In this document: positions 46,900 to 59,589 of the stretch, in pieces
How the letters are laid out: every line of letters starts with the position of its first letter
Numbering within the stretch: position 1 is the first letter of the stretch
Assembly: GCA_021234155.1 (NCBI GenBank)
Contig: JAJEKV010000032.1
Coordinates: 12,309,055-12,373,054, forward strand
DNA: 64,000 bases
Reading direction: 5' to 3'
DNA from: Isoetes taiwanensis
Lineage: Eukaryota; Streptophyta; Lycopodiopsida; Isoetales; Isoetaceae
Made by a program: the position numbers and the translations under genes
Notes under the pieces: generated by a model
The model's input: only the letters and a program-made list of their open reading frames with translations
Database searches by the model: none
What the model was told of the DNA's origin: nothing

Positions 46900-48600
46900 T
46901 TTTCCTTCTCAGATACTAATCCAGGGGTACCTTAGGTAAATTGGACCCTCCAACCATGCATATAGTTTGTGGAGGTCTTCTAAATGACTCCCCGTTGGTT
47001 GATAGTTGCTCAGCCCCAAGGATAAATCGCATCACGTAAGCTTGGAAATATCCCGGGCCCATTTGAGGATAACACCCTAACCTGTGCTCCATTAACGTAG
47101 TGCAATCCTTAGCACCGCAGTGCCTCAAGGCAACCAAGCAGCAGAAACAATGGATCACGTAGCTAGAGACCAAGAGACACAAATAGACGGGAAGATGGCA
47201 TCCACTAGGAGCTCACCGACTCAAGGTAAGCTCCCAGACTCCATGTCCACCATCATGGAAGCCATAATACAAGACAAATAATGGGTCAGAAAGGTGAGAC
47301 TACACAACCATCTCAATTTAAGTTGAGGGAGGTTACCACCATGCACTCTAGAGTCCATGTCGCCTTAACCGAGATTCAGCCATGCTCGAGCTCCTCGAGT
47401 AGTAGCCGCAGTCACAAGAAGTGCCCTCATCTGCAAGAAACCCTGCCCTAGACACCCATTTGCTGGAACTCGAGCATAGCCTCGCCGCTCGAGACTGGGA
47501 GTTGCAGGAGTTGTGGGTGGCCATCACCAAGCAAGGCAAGGGTTTCCATGCAAAAGCTCATGAATAGCTACAGCATTGCATGCATGAACTAGCAAGGCAA
47601 CAGCAATTCCAGCAGAGCCGAGCCCGCAGTTTAGTAAAAGAGAGCCCACAACACAAAGCCGCGACCAGTCCCACACGGCCCAAAGAAATTCTATGTGTGA
47701 TCAAATTTAACCATTAATCGCTTCACCTCACCGGTCGCATCTATGTCATTACCACCTCCTAGAATTGTCCTGATGCCGCTAACACCCCGGGCGTAGGGGA
47801 AAACCTATGCCCCACCAACCGCGAATGCCCAGCCAGCGCAGAACTAACATGGATCTTGTACGACAAAGAGCTCTGTGAGCGAGATACAGGAGCCAGCCAA
47901 TGTGTGTAGATGGGCCCGATAGAGGAGGTAGGGGAGCAATCACTCATCCGCTCCAAACATACAGATCCTGCTTCCATGACGCTCCATATGCTCTGCATAC
48001 CATAGGGCGTAGGCCGCCATGCCGCCACGGGAGCTCAAAGACCTTGATCACCGCCCCCGTGGGTGGTCACATTTATAGTGAGGAATGCGGAAGAGGTAGT
48101 AGCCATCCTACGTCAAGGCAAGCAGTTGAAGGGGACCACCCTGTACGTTGACTGACATCTGACTCCTACAAAATAGGAAGATCCCGTGCAATCGGGTTAA
48201 TAAGTCATTCATGTCCTCAGAGACAAGGACGATACAGGTTTGTCCGGAAAGAAAAGATGCACATGTTCCGCCACCAAACACCGATGTAGCACATCGGACC
48301 CTCTGGGGTTCTTGTTGAGGTCCCACTCTCACACCCCCGCTTCCGGGATGGTCTCTTACTTTTCAACTACCCCACGCCGCAGATGCTATTCCACCTCCAT
48401 CGCCATCCTCATACCACCGCTATCAACCGCAATGACAACCCAAACAAAGAAATAGGAATTCAGCCAATCGCTAAGTGGGTCTTCTAGAATTGTCGAGGCT
48501 TCCCCAATGGCGTAGGGGAGATAGTTTCGCATGGCCACTCTATATAGCGGGATCCCTCGCTTTCTCATGGAAACATGAGAGCATGTTAATAATAATTCCA
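46900..48600 (+). pseudogene. Possible LINE ORF1 followed by the start of an endonuclease
   Basis: In shifting + frames there is a Q-rich helical part (ELQELWVAITKQGKGFHAKA, then LQHCMHELARQQQFQQSRAR, 47490-47630). Next comes FIVRNAEEVVAILRQGKQLK with GTTLYVD and LTPTK (48070-48170). That block resembles the LRxxxxLKGTxI(Y/F)xDxDLTPxxR segment of plant LINE ORF1 proteins. Near 48485-48510 an NCRGFP segment looks like the start of a LINE endonuclease (xNCRGL). The rest of the element is absent. The match is by pattern only. Confidence 0.35.
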
Positions 48601-49340
48601 CCACGGCGCCACTACTCCATCTTCAACGCACGGCACTGAAAGCGTACCACCGCAGGTGGGGAGGTCTTCAACAACGCACGGAGCACACCGGAAAGGGGGG
48701 AAGGGGAGGGGAGGGGGGAGGAGGAAGGCTTTGCTACTACCGGTAGCCTCGGCACATTTAGTCTCCAGCGTAAGAGAGACAAGCACAAATCCGCACTGGC
48801 AGCGCCAAAATCTAACCGCAAAGAAAGATCCCTCTTGATGGCACCGCTATCCCCACATGTCTATAGCAACTTCATCATCACAAACTATTCGTGATGTGGA
48901 TAAGTCAACCCTTATGTCACTTCCATAAGGATGACATGCCAACAAGACAAGCAATGGGGTAGTACACAAGGCTTGGTTGAGACTCAATGCACATTCCGGC
49001 ACGTAACTTTACCTAATTTGACCTCGGTGGGCGTAAGATGTTGTAACTCAGGCTCTTCGTAAGGAGCTTGACCACGGGCATTAGATGACAATCAGGTCAC
49101 GCGCAACAGCCCTAAAACATGGAAAAGGTAAGAAAGATAGAGCCATCCAACTTTTAAAGTCGAAGTACCGTCAAGTTTAATTTTGTGCTCTGACAATACA
49201 ATAACTAAACAATTAATACAATGTACCGGCTTACCACACACGTTGTAACATCTTTATTTTATTTTATTATATATCTTTAATCTTTTAATAATACACAATC
49301 TGATATAATAAGAAAAATAAGGTCCTGCCTCTGCTCCCAA
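48601..49340. other. Unassigned sequence before the composite array
   Basis: A G-rich run lies at 48690-48725 (GAAAGGGGGGAAGGGG type). No gene or repeat family is recognised. Confidence 0.3.
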
Positions 49341-49590
49341 GTAGTGAGTATTCCACTTCCACCCATCGACGGCGGAGGGATTTCACGTGGCTTGATCCGG
49401 GCCGCCCAAGTGCTGCCTCCAAAAGCCCAAGCTTGGTGGACAAAATTTTTTGGTTTACCACCTAACTTCAACCCCATTGCCCCCTCAACCCCACCCTTAC
49501 CACTAGACCAAATTTTCTTGAAAGAATAGGAAGTCCATGCTTGTTGGAGTATAGGCAATAAAATTCCTTTGCCTAATTAAAAAACTTTGG
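49341..49590 (-). mobile_element. SINE-like unit, copy 1
   Basis: Read on the minus strand, the unit contains TTGGTCTAGTGGTAAGG (49494-49510), a good RNA polymerase III A box. About 30 bp later comes GGGGTTGAAGTTAGG, a degenerate B box, then TGGTAAACCAAAAAATTTTG and TGTCCACCAAGC. GGACTTCCTATTCTTTC lies upstream of the A box. All these blocks recur in four other copies (53.95, 57.1, 61.1 and 63.5 kb), always in this orientation. Confidence 0.55.
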
Positions 49591-49599
49591 TGAATTTTG

Positions 49600-49668
49600 G
49601 TTGGGAGGGATTTCAGCCCCGACTGGCACCCCAGCCCCGGACCTCAACCACTAGGCTATTGCCTCGAA
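49600..49668 (-). mobile_element. Second tRNA-like SINE head
   Basis: On the minus strand: GGCAATAGCCTAGTGGTTGAGG (A box, 49641-49663) and CGGGGCTGAAATCCC (degenerate B box, 49607-49621), about 25-30 bp apart. It differs in sequence from copy 1 and lies directly upstream of it on the minus strand, so it may be a different SINE or part of a dimer. Confidence 0.45.
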
Positions 49669-49738
49669 AAATATAATGATTTCACATTGTTAGTTGTGGA
49701 TACATGCAAAGATCCAAAACACAATGACAGCCAGATAT

Positions 49739-49851
<113 letters not shown>

Positions 49852-49979
49852 TAATGGACAGAGGAGCATATATATATAAAGAAGAGAAATATATATAAAT
49901 ATGAAAAATATATATATATATATGGCATGATATATATATATATAAATATAAGAGTAAATGGAGACAGGAGATATATGAA

Positions 49980-50163
49980 ACAAAAAGAGACAGGGATTTA
50001 AGATAGGAGGATAGAAGAGAGATAGAGAGAGAAAAGAGATAGCAGAGATGGAAGAGAGGAGACACAGAGAGAGAGAGAGAGAAGGAGGAGAGAGAAGAGA
50101 TAGGAGAGGAGAAAGCAGAGGAGAGAGGACAGAGAAGAGATAGAAGGAGAGATAGGAGAGGAG

Positions 50164-50202
<39 letters not shown>
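49980..50202. repeat. GA-rich purine block 1
   Basis: AGAGAGGAGA-type block ending in (GA)n, purines on the + strand. Confidence 0.9.
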
Positions 50203-50203
<1 letters not shown>

Positions 50204-51191
50204 CATATATACATATTATTTACATATATACATGCCATATTAAGACAAGTGACATATATTATTATTATATATACATTATGTATACATAAAACATATTGGA
50301 CATATATATTAAACCCATTGGTAATATTACACACACAGATGACATAAGACGACATATATATATACATAATACATTATTAATATTGCATATTATTATTATT
50401 ATTATTATTATTATTATGCAATATATTATTATATTACATTTATTATTATGCATATTATCGCATTATTTTTGCCATACATATATTGCTATTATTATTACAT
50501 ACATATATACATATACATACGACACACATTACAATGCATATGCACATATATTATATATGCCTACATAAAGTCATACATATACAATGGAGTGCCCACTACA
50601 CACATACGTCATACACACATAAAACATATTATCACCCACACATATTATTATATACGTACATTAACGTTTGATTATAATATTACACACATACAGGACGAGA
50701 TTATGACATCAATATTAAGATGACCATACGGTTTCACTACACATATTAATGGATGGCTACATGCTCATATATGAGACTTATATATATATATACTATGGCT
50801 ATTATTTTATATATTGCTCATATTACTACACATTTACATATATAAACATATTTCATGTTCATGGCCATGAATATACGCATTTTTGATACGGCTTACACAC
50901 AATATTATTATTTTTACAATATGACATATTATTATTATTATTATATGCCAATAATACTTATTAATACATTATTAGAGACGCATTATTACGTCTGAAGATT
51001 ATGACATACGCTCAGATGCCTATGACATATTACAAAGAGATTATGACATGATGCACTTGCTTAATTACCACATACATGATTATACATTATTTTTATATCG
51101 AAAAGCATATTATTATTGATTACATACATACACATATGCCTATATTTACTACGCATACTGAAGCATGAGTGTGAGACAAATATGGTCCACA

Positions 51192-51233
<42 letters not shown>

Positions 51234-51740
51234 ATGGTTATTAAGTTCTACATGGACACGTTACATTTACTTACTACCTACATGTAATACACAATTTATT
51301 ATTTATTTTATGTCATTATTAATAAAACAGATAAAACATAAGATGAGAGACATTTTATTTGTCAAAAACACCCACTACATATATTTATATGACACCTGCT
51401 ATATATAAATATATGCATTATGCCTGATGGCTTTATTACACATTATGAGTTTATTAAACAGAAGAGTGAAACATATGATGGCCAAACACACATATAATGT
51501 AGCTTCTTATATACATATATATATATATATTATATATAGATGCACAAGACACATGTCGATGAGACAAATGATGACATATTAAGATATATGCATAAGCTGA
51601 CACACATACATAAATATGATGATGAAATAGACACATGATAAAAGAAATGTGTATTATATATATATACATGAAATATTAAGTCAGAGATATGCATGGATAA
51701 ATGAGATGGTGACATGAGGAGAAAACAGATGACATATATA
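50203..51740. repeat. AT block 1 (ACATATTATT and TATATA type)
   Basis: Runs of (ATT)n at 50390-50415 and 51198-51230, mixed with ACATA and TATATA. No gene. Confidence 0.85.
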
Positions 51741-51860
51741 TATGAAACATAATGAGAGGAGGAGATATGGAAATAGAGGCACATAGGACAAATAGAGAGA
51801 TAAATGAAGGATGGAAGGAGAGATGGAGGAGGAGAGAGGGAGGAGGATGGAGAGAATGTA
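51741..51860. repeat. Short GA-rich block 2
   Basis: GGAGAGATGGAGGAGGAGAG-type, purines on the + strand. Confidence 0.8.
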
Positions 51861-53150
51861 CACACCATTAATATTACACATGGCTATACATGACATATTA
51901 GGTATACATGGACATATATATACACATATACACACACATACAACAGCAATATTATTATTATGATGCACAAACATATTAAACACATAGACACACATAAAAC
52001 ATGACATACGACATAATACGATGACATATGCTCTACATATTTAATAACTACATATTAATATTATTATATACATACACACACACACATATTATTATTATTA
52101 CATACAACAAAACATATCAGCACATTACATGTTCAGACATACCAACTGATACATCATATAAACACATTTATGCCACATAATATTTTATTATTATTGTCAT
52201 TATTATTAATTATATTACATATTATTATGACATATTATTATTATTTTTATTTATTATTGTCATTAATGACTTTAATATTATTATTTTACATAAACACATT
52301 TTAAAACACATACATCATAATTATTTATATTTACATATTTACGAAGATGATATATAATACAATATTATTACTAATATACATATGGCATACATATATGACC
52401 ATACATACGGTATACTGTGAGCATAAACATTGGTGACATAATGTTTGATGCCCACATACATACAACATGATGGTGATGATGAGTGATCATACACAGGATA
52501 TATATTATAATAATATTATAATAATTGCAGCATTGATACATGGCTAATTTTACATGACAATATTATGATGCAAGATGCATATGCATAATATGCATGAGAT
52601 GCAAGCATATTTATGTCCTATATATATATATAATATATATATACATATGCATGACATATTATTGTTTATTATTATATGTTTGACATATATTATCAAGATG
52701 ATATGATGAGACATGACAATGACAGACAAACATGCATGTTTACATATTGAGATGGGATACAAACATTCACTATATTTATGAATTGGACATTATATTATGA
52801 TACAAACACATGTTTGATGATAAACATATTATTGAGAGCATAAAGATGTATATGATGGCGAAACGACATGAGAGGGTAATGTTCCATGACATGACAGATG
52901 GCATGAGGACATAAATTGCTTTTATTACATATATATGCATATTACATGAAAGACACAGAACCTGTCATGCACATGACATGACAACTGCTTATTATGATTA
53001 CATTACATACACGCATATGACATATTATTTTAAAGCGATGACATGCAAAAGTGGCGAAAACATATATTATTACATATATGAGGAAATATATAAAATAAAA
53101 TGATATATATATATAGATATATAATAAAGATATGGTTACATGAGGAGACA
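51861..53150. repeat. AT block 2
   Basis: ACATATTATTATT and TATATATA text with scattered (ATT)n. No gene. Confidence 0.85.
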
Positions 53151-53895
53151 TAAGAGATATGAGGAAATAGAGGAAGGGAGATAGAGTAGGAGAAAGAGGA
53201 AGGAGAGGAGGAAGGAGAGGAAGAAAGGAAAGAGGAAAGAGATAGAGAGAGGAGAGATGGAATGGAATGGAATGGAAATGGAATGGAAAGGAAGGAATGA
53301 ATGGAATGGAATGGTGGAAGAGGAAGAGAGAAGAGGAAGGATAGAAAGAGGAGGAAATAGAGAGAGACAGGAAGAGGAGAGGAAGGGAGAGGGAGGATAA
53401 AGAAAAGAGAAAAGAAAAGGAGGAGGAACAGAAGGAGGAAGGAGAGGAAGAAGAGAGAGGAGGAGAATGGAGGAGGAAAGGAGAGAGAGGAAGGAGGAGA
53501 AGGAAATGGAAATGGAAGGCCGGGACGTGAATGGAATGGAATCTGGAGGTGGAAGGACGCAAATGGAAGCCGAAAATAGGAATGGATAAACGAACGGAAT
53601 GGAATGGAAAGGAAGCCCGGAAGAAGGGAGGGAATGGTCGGGAGAGTTCTGTTGAAATGAGGAAAGAGGCTTATATATAATAGAGAAGAGAACAAACAGA
53701 TGGAGGAGAGAGGGACATTAAGAGGAGGAGACAAGGAGGAGACATGGTGGAGAGAGGAAGAGGAGGAGGGAGGGAGAGGAAGAAGGAAGAGGAGGAGGAA
53801 GGAATGGAGGAGGGATGGAAGAGAGGAAATGGAGGAAGAGAGGGAAGGGAATGGAAGGAAGGAATGGAAGGAAGAAGGAGTGGACGGAAATGAAG
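53151..53895. repeat. GA-rich block 3 with (GGAAT)n
   Basis: Purine-rich on the + strand. Within it 53254-53312 and 53510-53640 are rich in GGAAT/TGGAATGGAA pentamers, a motif class best known from human satellites II and III. This is convergence of simple sequence, not homology. Confidence 0.85.
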
Positions 53896-53924
53896 AATCC
53901 CCAAATGCCTGTACCTGGCCCCAG

Positions 53925-54120
53925 CCCCAAGCTTGGTGGACAAAATATTTTGGCTTCACTGTGACTCAACCCTAACATTGTTCCCCAAACCCCACCCCAA
54001 CAATGAGACCAAACCAGCCTCTTTTCTTTTAAAAAATAATAGGAAGTCCATGCTTAGTTACAATGTGGGCAGTTAAAATTCTCACAATTAAAAGCTCCTG
54101 ATGATCCCAGAACCCTGCAC
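53925..54120 (-). mobile_element. SINE-like unit, copy 2
   Basis: Minus strand TTTGGTCTCATTGTTGGGGT (degenerate A box), GGGTTGAGTCACAG (B box), then TTTTGTCCACCAAGCTTGGG. GGACTTCCTATTATTT lies on the A-box side. Same order as copy 1. Confidence 0.55.
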
Positions 54121-54124
54121 GTCT

Positions 54125-54760
54125 GTGCTGTGAGCTATAGAGGAGGTGGAGTGAAGAGATGGAGGAGAAGAGGGAGAAGAGGGAGGAGGAGGGGAGGAAA
54201 CAGGAGGAAGCAGGAGAGAGGGAACAGGAGAGAGGAGAGAGATGGAGAGGAGATGGAAAGAGAGATAGGAGGACAGAGAGGGAGGAAAGAGAGATGGACA
54301 GGAGAGGAGGAGAGAGGAGCAGAGGTAGAGAGGACAGGAGAGAGAGAGAAATAGAAGATAGGCAGAGGGACAAATAGATATAGGACATAAAACAGGACAT
54401 TGGCATAAACAGAAGACAGACATATTATATATATATGATAGAGGTATATATATATAATGATGTGCATATACATATAAATATATGTGAAAGAGGGTATATG
54501 ATGGAGAGAGTGCACATGAGAAGATTATATATATATGAGAGTGATATATATATATGGATGGAATATAAATATATGAGAGAAAACAATAGATATATATAGT
54601 TGATGGAATGGAGTAGGAAAGAAGACAGAGGAGGAAGGAGAGAGTGAAAGATCTGGAAGGAGAGGAAGGAGAATAGGACAGAGAGAGGGAAAAGAGTGGA
54701 CAGGAAAGAAGAGAGGAGGGAGAAAAGAGGAAGGAAGGCAGATGATGCATTGTCTCATGC
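54125..54760. repeat. GA-rich block 4, interrupted by TATATA
   Basis: GGAGGAGAAGAGG-type blocks at 54130-54375 and 54600-54740 with a TATATA-rich part between. Purines are on the + strand. Confidence 0.8.
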
Positions 54761-55870
54761 ATGAGATGACATAGACATACATATTTTACAGATATATACA
54801 TATGACAGCCACATGACAAACATACACAAGGTTTATTACATATTTATTATTACATATGCATACATATATTCCCATATATATTACACATGATATATATACA
54901 GCCCATTATATTATTAATATTATTTACATAAGACATACATATACATACATAAATATTTATATATTATGACATATGACATAAAACACATTATTTATTTTTA
55001 AAACATATTACATAAAACATATGTTTTAAAACATACATATGTCAGCCACAGAGACGACATGATGACACATGATGCATATGATATTACATGTTCATACAAC
55101 GTGATATTATTTTTAAAACAGATATACTACATATTGACGAGATATTATTATTATTACAAATGGCCACGATACATACATAAATATACATACCAAACAACAT
55201 ATATTATTGCTTTTTCACGACATTATTTACATACCCAAACGCAAATATATTATTATTATTAAATCAGAGCACTTATGAGTGACATATATAAACATATATA
55301 TGTCCCAAAAACATATATTTTACATACAGCATGATATTTATTATTATTAAATATATAAAAAGATAAACATATGAGTGGACAGACAGACGAGACATAAAAT
55401 TGTTACATATGTTGCTAAGAGAGAGTGAGGAAACAGTATATATTTTATATTAAAACAGAGACAGCATATGTCCATGACATATATATATGACGTAAGCATG
55501 CAGGATTAAAACAGTATACATGACATATGACAGACATATATATTTATATATAGCCATATATATGATATATATATGATATATATATATAAATATATAAATA
55601 TGATGAAATATAAGATATATATATAATATATATGTAAAAGAGGGAAATATTAGAGTGACATATGGTTAAATATATGACGAGCGATATATATATATATATA
55701 TATATAAAATATATATGTTTTTTACATGTTTTCTAAGATGGTTTCCAGAAAACAAGTATATTACATAAGACAGCATATATATAAATGGCTGTGTATTTAT
55801 TACATAAAATATATATAAAATTAAACATCTTAAAATATATATTTACATATATATGTATTATTTTACATCC
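54761..55870. repeat. AT block 3
   Basis: ACATATTATTATT, ACATATATG and TATATA text, with no gene. Confidence 0.85.
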
Positions 55871-56945
55871 AATCAAATATATGATGAGAGAACAGAGACT
55901 GCAGGAGACAGAGGAGAAACAGAGAGTATAGAGATAGATATATATAGTGACATAGAGGAGATGGGCAAAATATCAAAAGAGAAATATAATGACGAGGAGG
56001 AAGGAGGAGAGACGCAGAGATAAAGAGAGGAGACGCAAAGAAGAGAGGATATATATATATCTGTGGAGGATAGAGAGAAGAGAAAGAGAGAGAAAGGAGA
56101 TGAGGGAAGAGAGGAGAGGAGAGAAAGAGGGAAGAGATAGGGATAGGGTACACGGGGCCCAAACTGAAGGGTCACGGGAGGCTCCAATGAAATGGAGGGA
56201 AAGGAGCAGCAGTCCTGAGAGGTGGTTATAATTATATTATTAAAACATATATGGATGTTCAGAGAGATATATAAAATGAGGACAGAGGAAACAGGGATGG
56301 AGAGGAGACAGGAGATGAGAGGAGAGGAGAGAGACAAGAGAGGGAGAAGAGGAGGAGGAGGAGGAGGAGGAGAGGAAGAGAAGAGGAGGAAGAGGGAAGA
56401 GAGGAGAGAAGAGAGAAAGGAAGAGGGAAGAGAGGGGAGAGGGGGAAAGAAGAGAGATGAGGAGAGAGAGGAGAGGAAGAGAGGGAAAGAGGAAGAGAGG
56501 AGAGAAAGGAGAGAAAGATAGAGAGAGAAGGGAGCATGGAGAAGAGGAAGGATGGAAGAGGGATATGGAAAGATCCATCAAGAGAGAGATATAGAATAGA
56601 GACAGAGGGAGATAGAGAGAGGGGAGTAGAAATAGAGAGAGAGGAGAGATAGGAGAGAGAGGAGAGGGAAAGACAAAGAGAAGAGAAGACAAAGAGGAGG
56701 GAGAAAGAGAGGAGAGAGGACAGAGAGAGAAGAGAGGAGACAGAAAGAAGGAGAGAAGAGAGAGAGAGAGAAGAGACACGGAGAGGGATAGAGAGAAGAG
56801 AAAAGAGAGAGAGAAAGGGAGATGAGGGAAGAGAGGAGAGAGGAAAGAGATGGGATAGGGTGGAATGGAGGAATGGCCGGAGGGAAGGAGGGAGGAAAAG
56901 GGAGAGAGGAAAGGGAAGAGATGAAAAGAAATACAAGGGAATGGA
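55871..56945. repeat. GA-rich block 5
   Basis: Over 1 kb of AGAGAGGAGAGG-type DNA on the + strand. It is interrupted near 56140-56240 by a GGGCCCAAACTGAAGGGTC segment that recurs before other SINE-like units. Confidence 0.85.
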
Positions 56946-56949
56946 ATAA

Positions 56950-57270
56950 TCTCCACCCCCATCTACGGGTTCATATGGCTTCACTTGGCTTAATCCGGAC
57001 GGGCTAGGTCTTAACGCCCAGCAAGCTTCACGCTACCACGGGCGCTGACCCCAGACCCTCCCCTTTTTTCTGTAACCACTATCTAAAAACATGTTGCATG
57101 GTGATTCAACCTGCCTAGCCCCCATACCTACTCGCAACCACTAAGCCAGCATTTCTTCAATAAAATAGGAAGTCCATGCTTAGTTAAGGTCGACAAATTT
57201 AAAATTCCTTGGTTAATTAAAAACCTTTAATGACTTTAATGTTCTAGAATGAAGCTAGAGAGAGAAGAGG
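56950..57270 (-). mobile_element. SINE-like unit, copy 3
   Basis: Minus strand GCTGGCTTAGTGGTTGCGAG (A box) and, about 35 bp on, GCAGGTTGAATCACC (B box). This is the best A/B pair in the set. GGACTTCCTATTTTATT precedes it, and TTCTAGAACATT-type text lies at the outer edge. Confidence 0.6.
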
Positions 57271-57712
57271 GAAAGATAGAGTGGTTAAACATTATTACGC
57301 CGGACATATTTACATACGTTCATATTATGACAAACATGACATATTTAACGCGTTTCATATTGGCTGATTACATTATTACATGCACGTGTTCCATAGCATA
57401 TACATACCGTCGACGTTAAAACATACCTAAGCACAAAAGTATATATATTGTCGACATATTACATTAAACATGACAGACATATTGCTCAAATGGCGATGGT
57501 ATTGCCATGAAATACAGAAGACAAGATAAAACATTATTATTATGATGACAAGATGACGTAAACATATTTATTACATACGCTTTCGATATATGAAATATAT
57601 ATGCGTCGGTACGCGCATGATATATCGCATAATATGATGCAAAACATATTATACATATTTTGTCCATATCACCATTAAGTCGATTGGCATATGGCGCATT
57701 AAACCATATTAG
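57271..57712. repeat. AT block 4
   Basis: ACATATT-type text, with more CG dinucleotides than the other AT blocks. No gene. Confidence 0.7.
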
Positions 57713-58490
57713 AAAAAGAAGGAGAGAGATAGAAGAGAGAAAGAGGAGGAGGAGAGAAAGAAGAGAGAGTGGAAAGAGAAGAGATGGAGGGGAGAGAGAG
57801 AGAGAGAAAGAGAGGAGAGAGGAGAGAGAAGGAGAGAGAGAGAGAGAGGAAGAGAGAGGGAATGGAAGGAAACAGGGGGAGATAGGGAAGGGAGAGAGAG
57901 AAGGGAAATGGAGGAGAGAGGAGCCAAAGAGAGAAGAATATATAAAATATATAATATAGCATGAGGGAAATATATATGGAGATATATATAAATATATATA
58001 TGTGGATAAAAGAGGAAAGAGGAGAGAGTGAATGAAAAGAGAAAAACAGAGGAGGGAAAATAAGAGAGGAGAGAGATAGGAGAGAGAGAAGGAAAAGGGA
58101 GAAAGAAGAGAGAAGGGGGGAATGAGAGAGAGGGGATGAAGAGAGGAATAGAGGGAGAGAGAGGAAAGAGGACAAAGAGAGAGAGAAAGAGGAAGAGGAA
58201 ATGAAGAAAGAGAAGAGGAAGAGGACAGAGGGAGAGATGGGAGAAGGACAAAGGGAGAGGGAGGAAAGAGGGAGGGAGAGAAGGGAGCAGAGAGAGGAGA
58301 GACAGGAGAGAGAGATGCTGAAAAGGGAAGGGGCTCTCAGCCAAAGTGTTAATGGGGTCCAAATCGAAGGAATGGCCGAGGCCTGAATGGTAAAGCACAA
58401 AGAGCTGAGAAGAGAGGAGGAGAGAGAAAAAAGCAGAGGAGGAGAGAAGAGAGAGAGAAGAGAGGAGAGAGGGCAAAGAGAGAGGTACCT
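57713..58490. repeat. GA-rich block 6
   Basis: AGAGAGGAGA-type, purines on the + strand. It is interrupted near 58320-58400 by a GGGGTCCAAATCGAAGGAATGG segment like that at 56.15 and 60.92 kb. Confidence 0.85.
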
Positions 58491-59589
58491 GTGAATAATA
58501 ACTTTGTTATAATATGAATAGAGAGGGTTGAGCAAAGATATGTGAATAAGGAAGTGAAGTGCTCTAGACATCCTCATAGATGATACTTTGGAATTGCAAT
58601 GTTCTCCTCTATGAGCCGCTACTTTAGAGAAGGGTTTTTAGATCTTTGCAAACACTCAAAATAGAATGTTCTAGAATGTTTTAGATGTTCATATGCAAGC
58701 ACCTTAGTATAGAGGTAGTAGATGTGGCCTCATGGGTGTAGCTACCCATGATAGTAAGTCTGAGTAATATCCTCATAGGTGATACTTTAATGGGGCATGT
58801 ATACGGCAGCGTGTGAGTAAATCCCTATGCATGGGTAAGCCAATAAATAGATATGGTGAAGGTCCTCAAGTGGGTGTAGATGTCGAGTGGGTCCCTCGCG
58901 GATGTGAGTATGCTCCTATGTATGATACTTGGACATATAGAGGTTAAATTGGAAGCCAGTAGGATGGTAGAGTGTGTAAGTAGGCTCCATGGACAGTAAA
59001 CTCCGCCTTTGCATGGATGCCAAGTAATAAACGCCGAAAAAGTCACCTCATGGTGTAGATGTGGTACGGTCCCTCATAGTTGTATATGTGAGTATGCTGC
59101 TCATGGGTGGTTGACCAATGGATGCTTAGTAACATAGGAAGTTTCTTGAATATATAAGGGTTGTACTTTGAAATCCATAGTAGACGTAGTAAGCTCCTAA
59201 TAGGTGATACTTTAAAAGCAGTAATAGTTGTGGGTAAGCTCCCAATGGATCCTTATGGATGTGTGAGTATGCTCCTCATGTATGATACTTTGGACATATA
59301 GAGGTTGTAATTGGAAATAGTAGGATGGTAGAGGTGTAAGTAGGCTCTCCATGGATATAAACTCCTCTTGCATGGATGCCAAGTAATAAACGTCGTAAAA
59401 GTCCTCATGGGTGTAGATGTGGTATTGGTCCTCATAGTTGTATATGTGAGTATGCTGCTCATGGGTGGTTGACCAATGGATGCTTAGTAACATAGGAAGT
59501 TTCTTGAATATATAAGGGTTGTACTTTGAAATCCATAGTAGACGAGTAAGTCTCTAATAGGGTGATACTCTTAAAAGCAAAGAATAGCA
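58491..59589. repeat. Tandem minisatellite with 358-bp duplication
   Basis: The segment from about 58888 to 59228 is repeated at 59246-59585 (offset 358 bp at GTGAGTATGCTGCTCATGGG, 59088 and 59446). A shorter motif CTCATAGGTGATACTTT-type recurs near 58572, 58770, 58912, 59190, 59270 and 59552. No coding or SINE text. Unlike the rest of the array it is of balanced composition. Confidence 0.85.

Noticed and set aside
53030-58577. Very long minus-strand open frames (up to about 300 codons) of Ser, Leu, Pro and Phe
   Set aside because: Complement of GA-rich simple sequence. Lack of stops follows from the composition.
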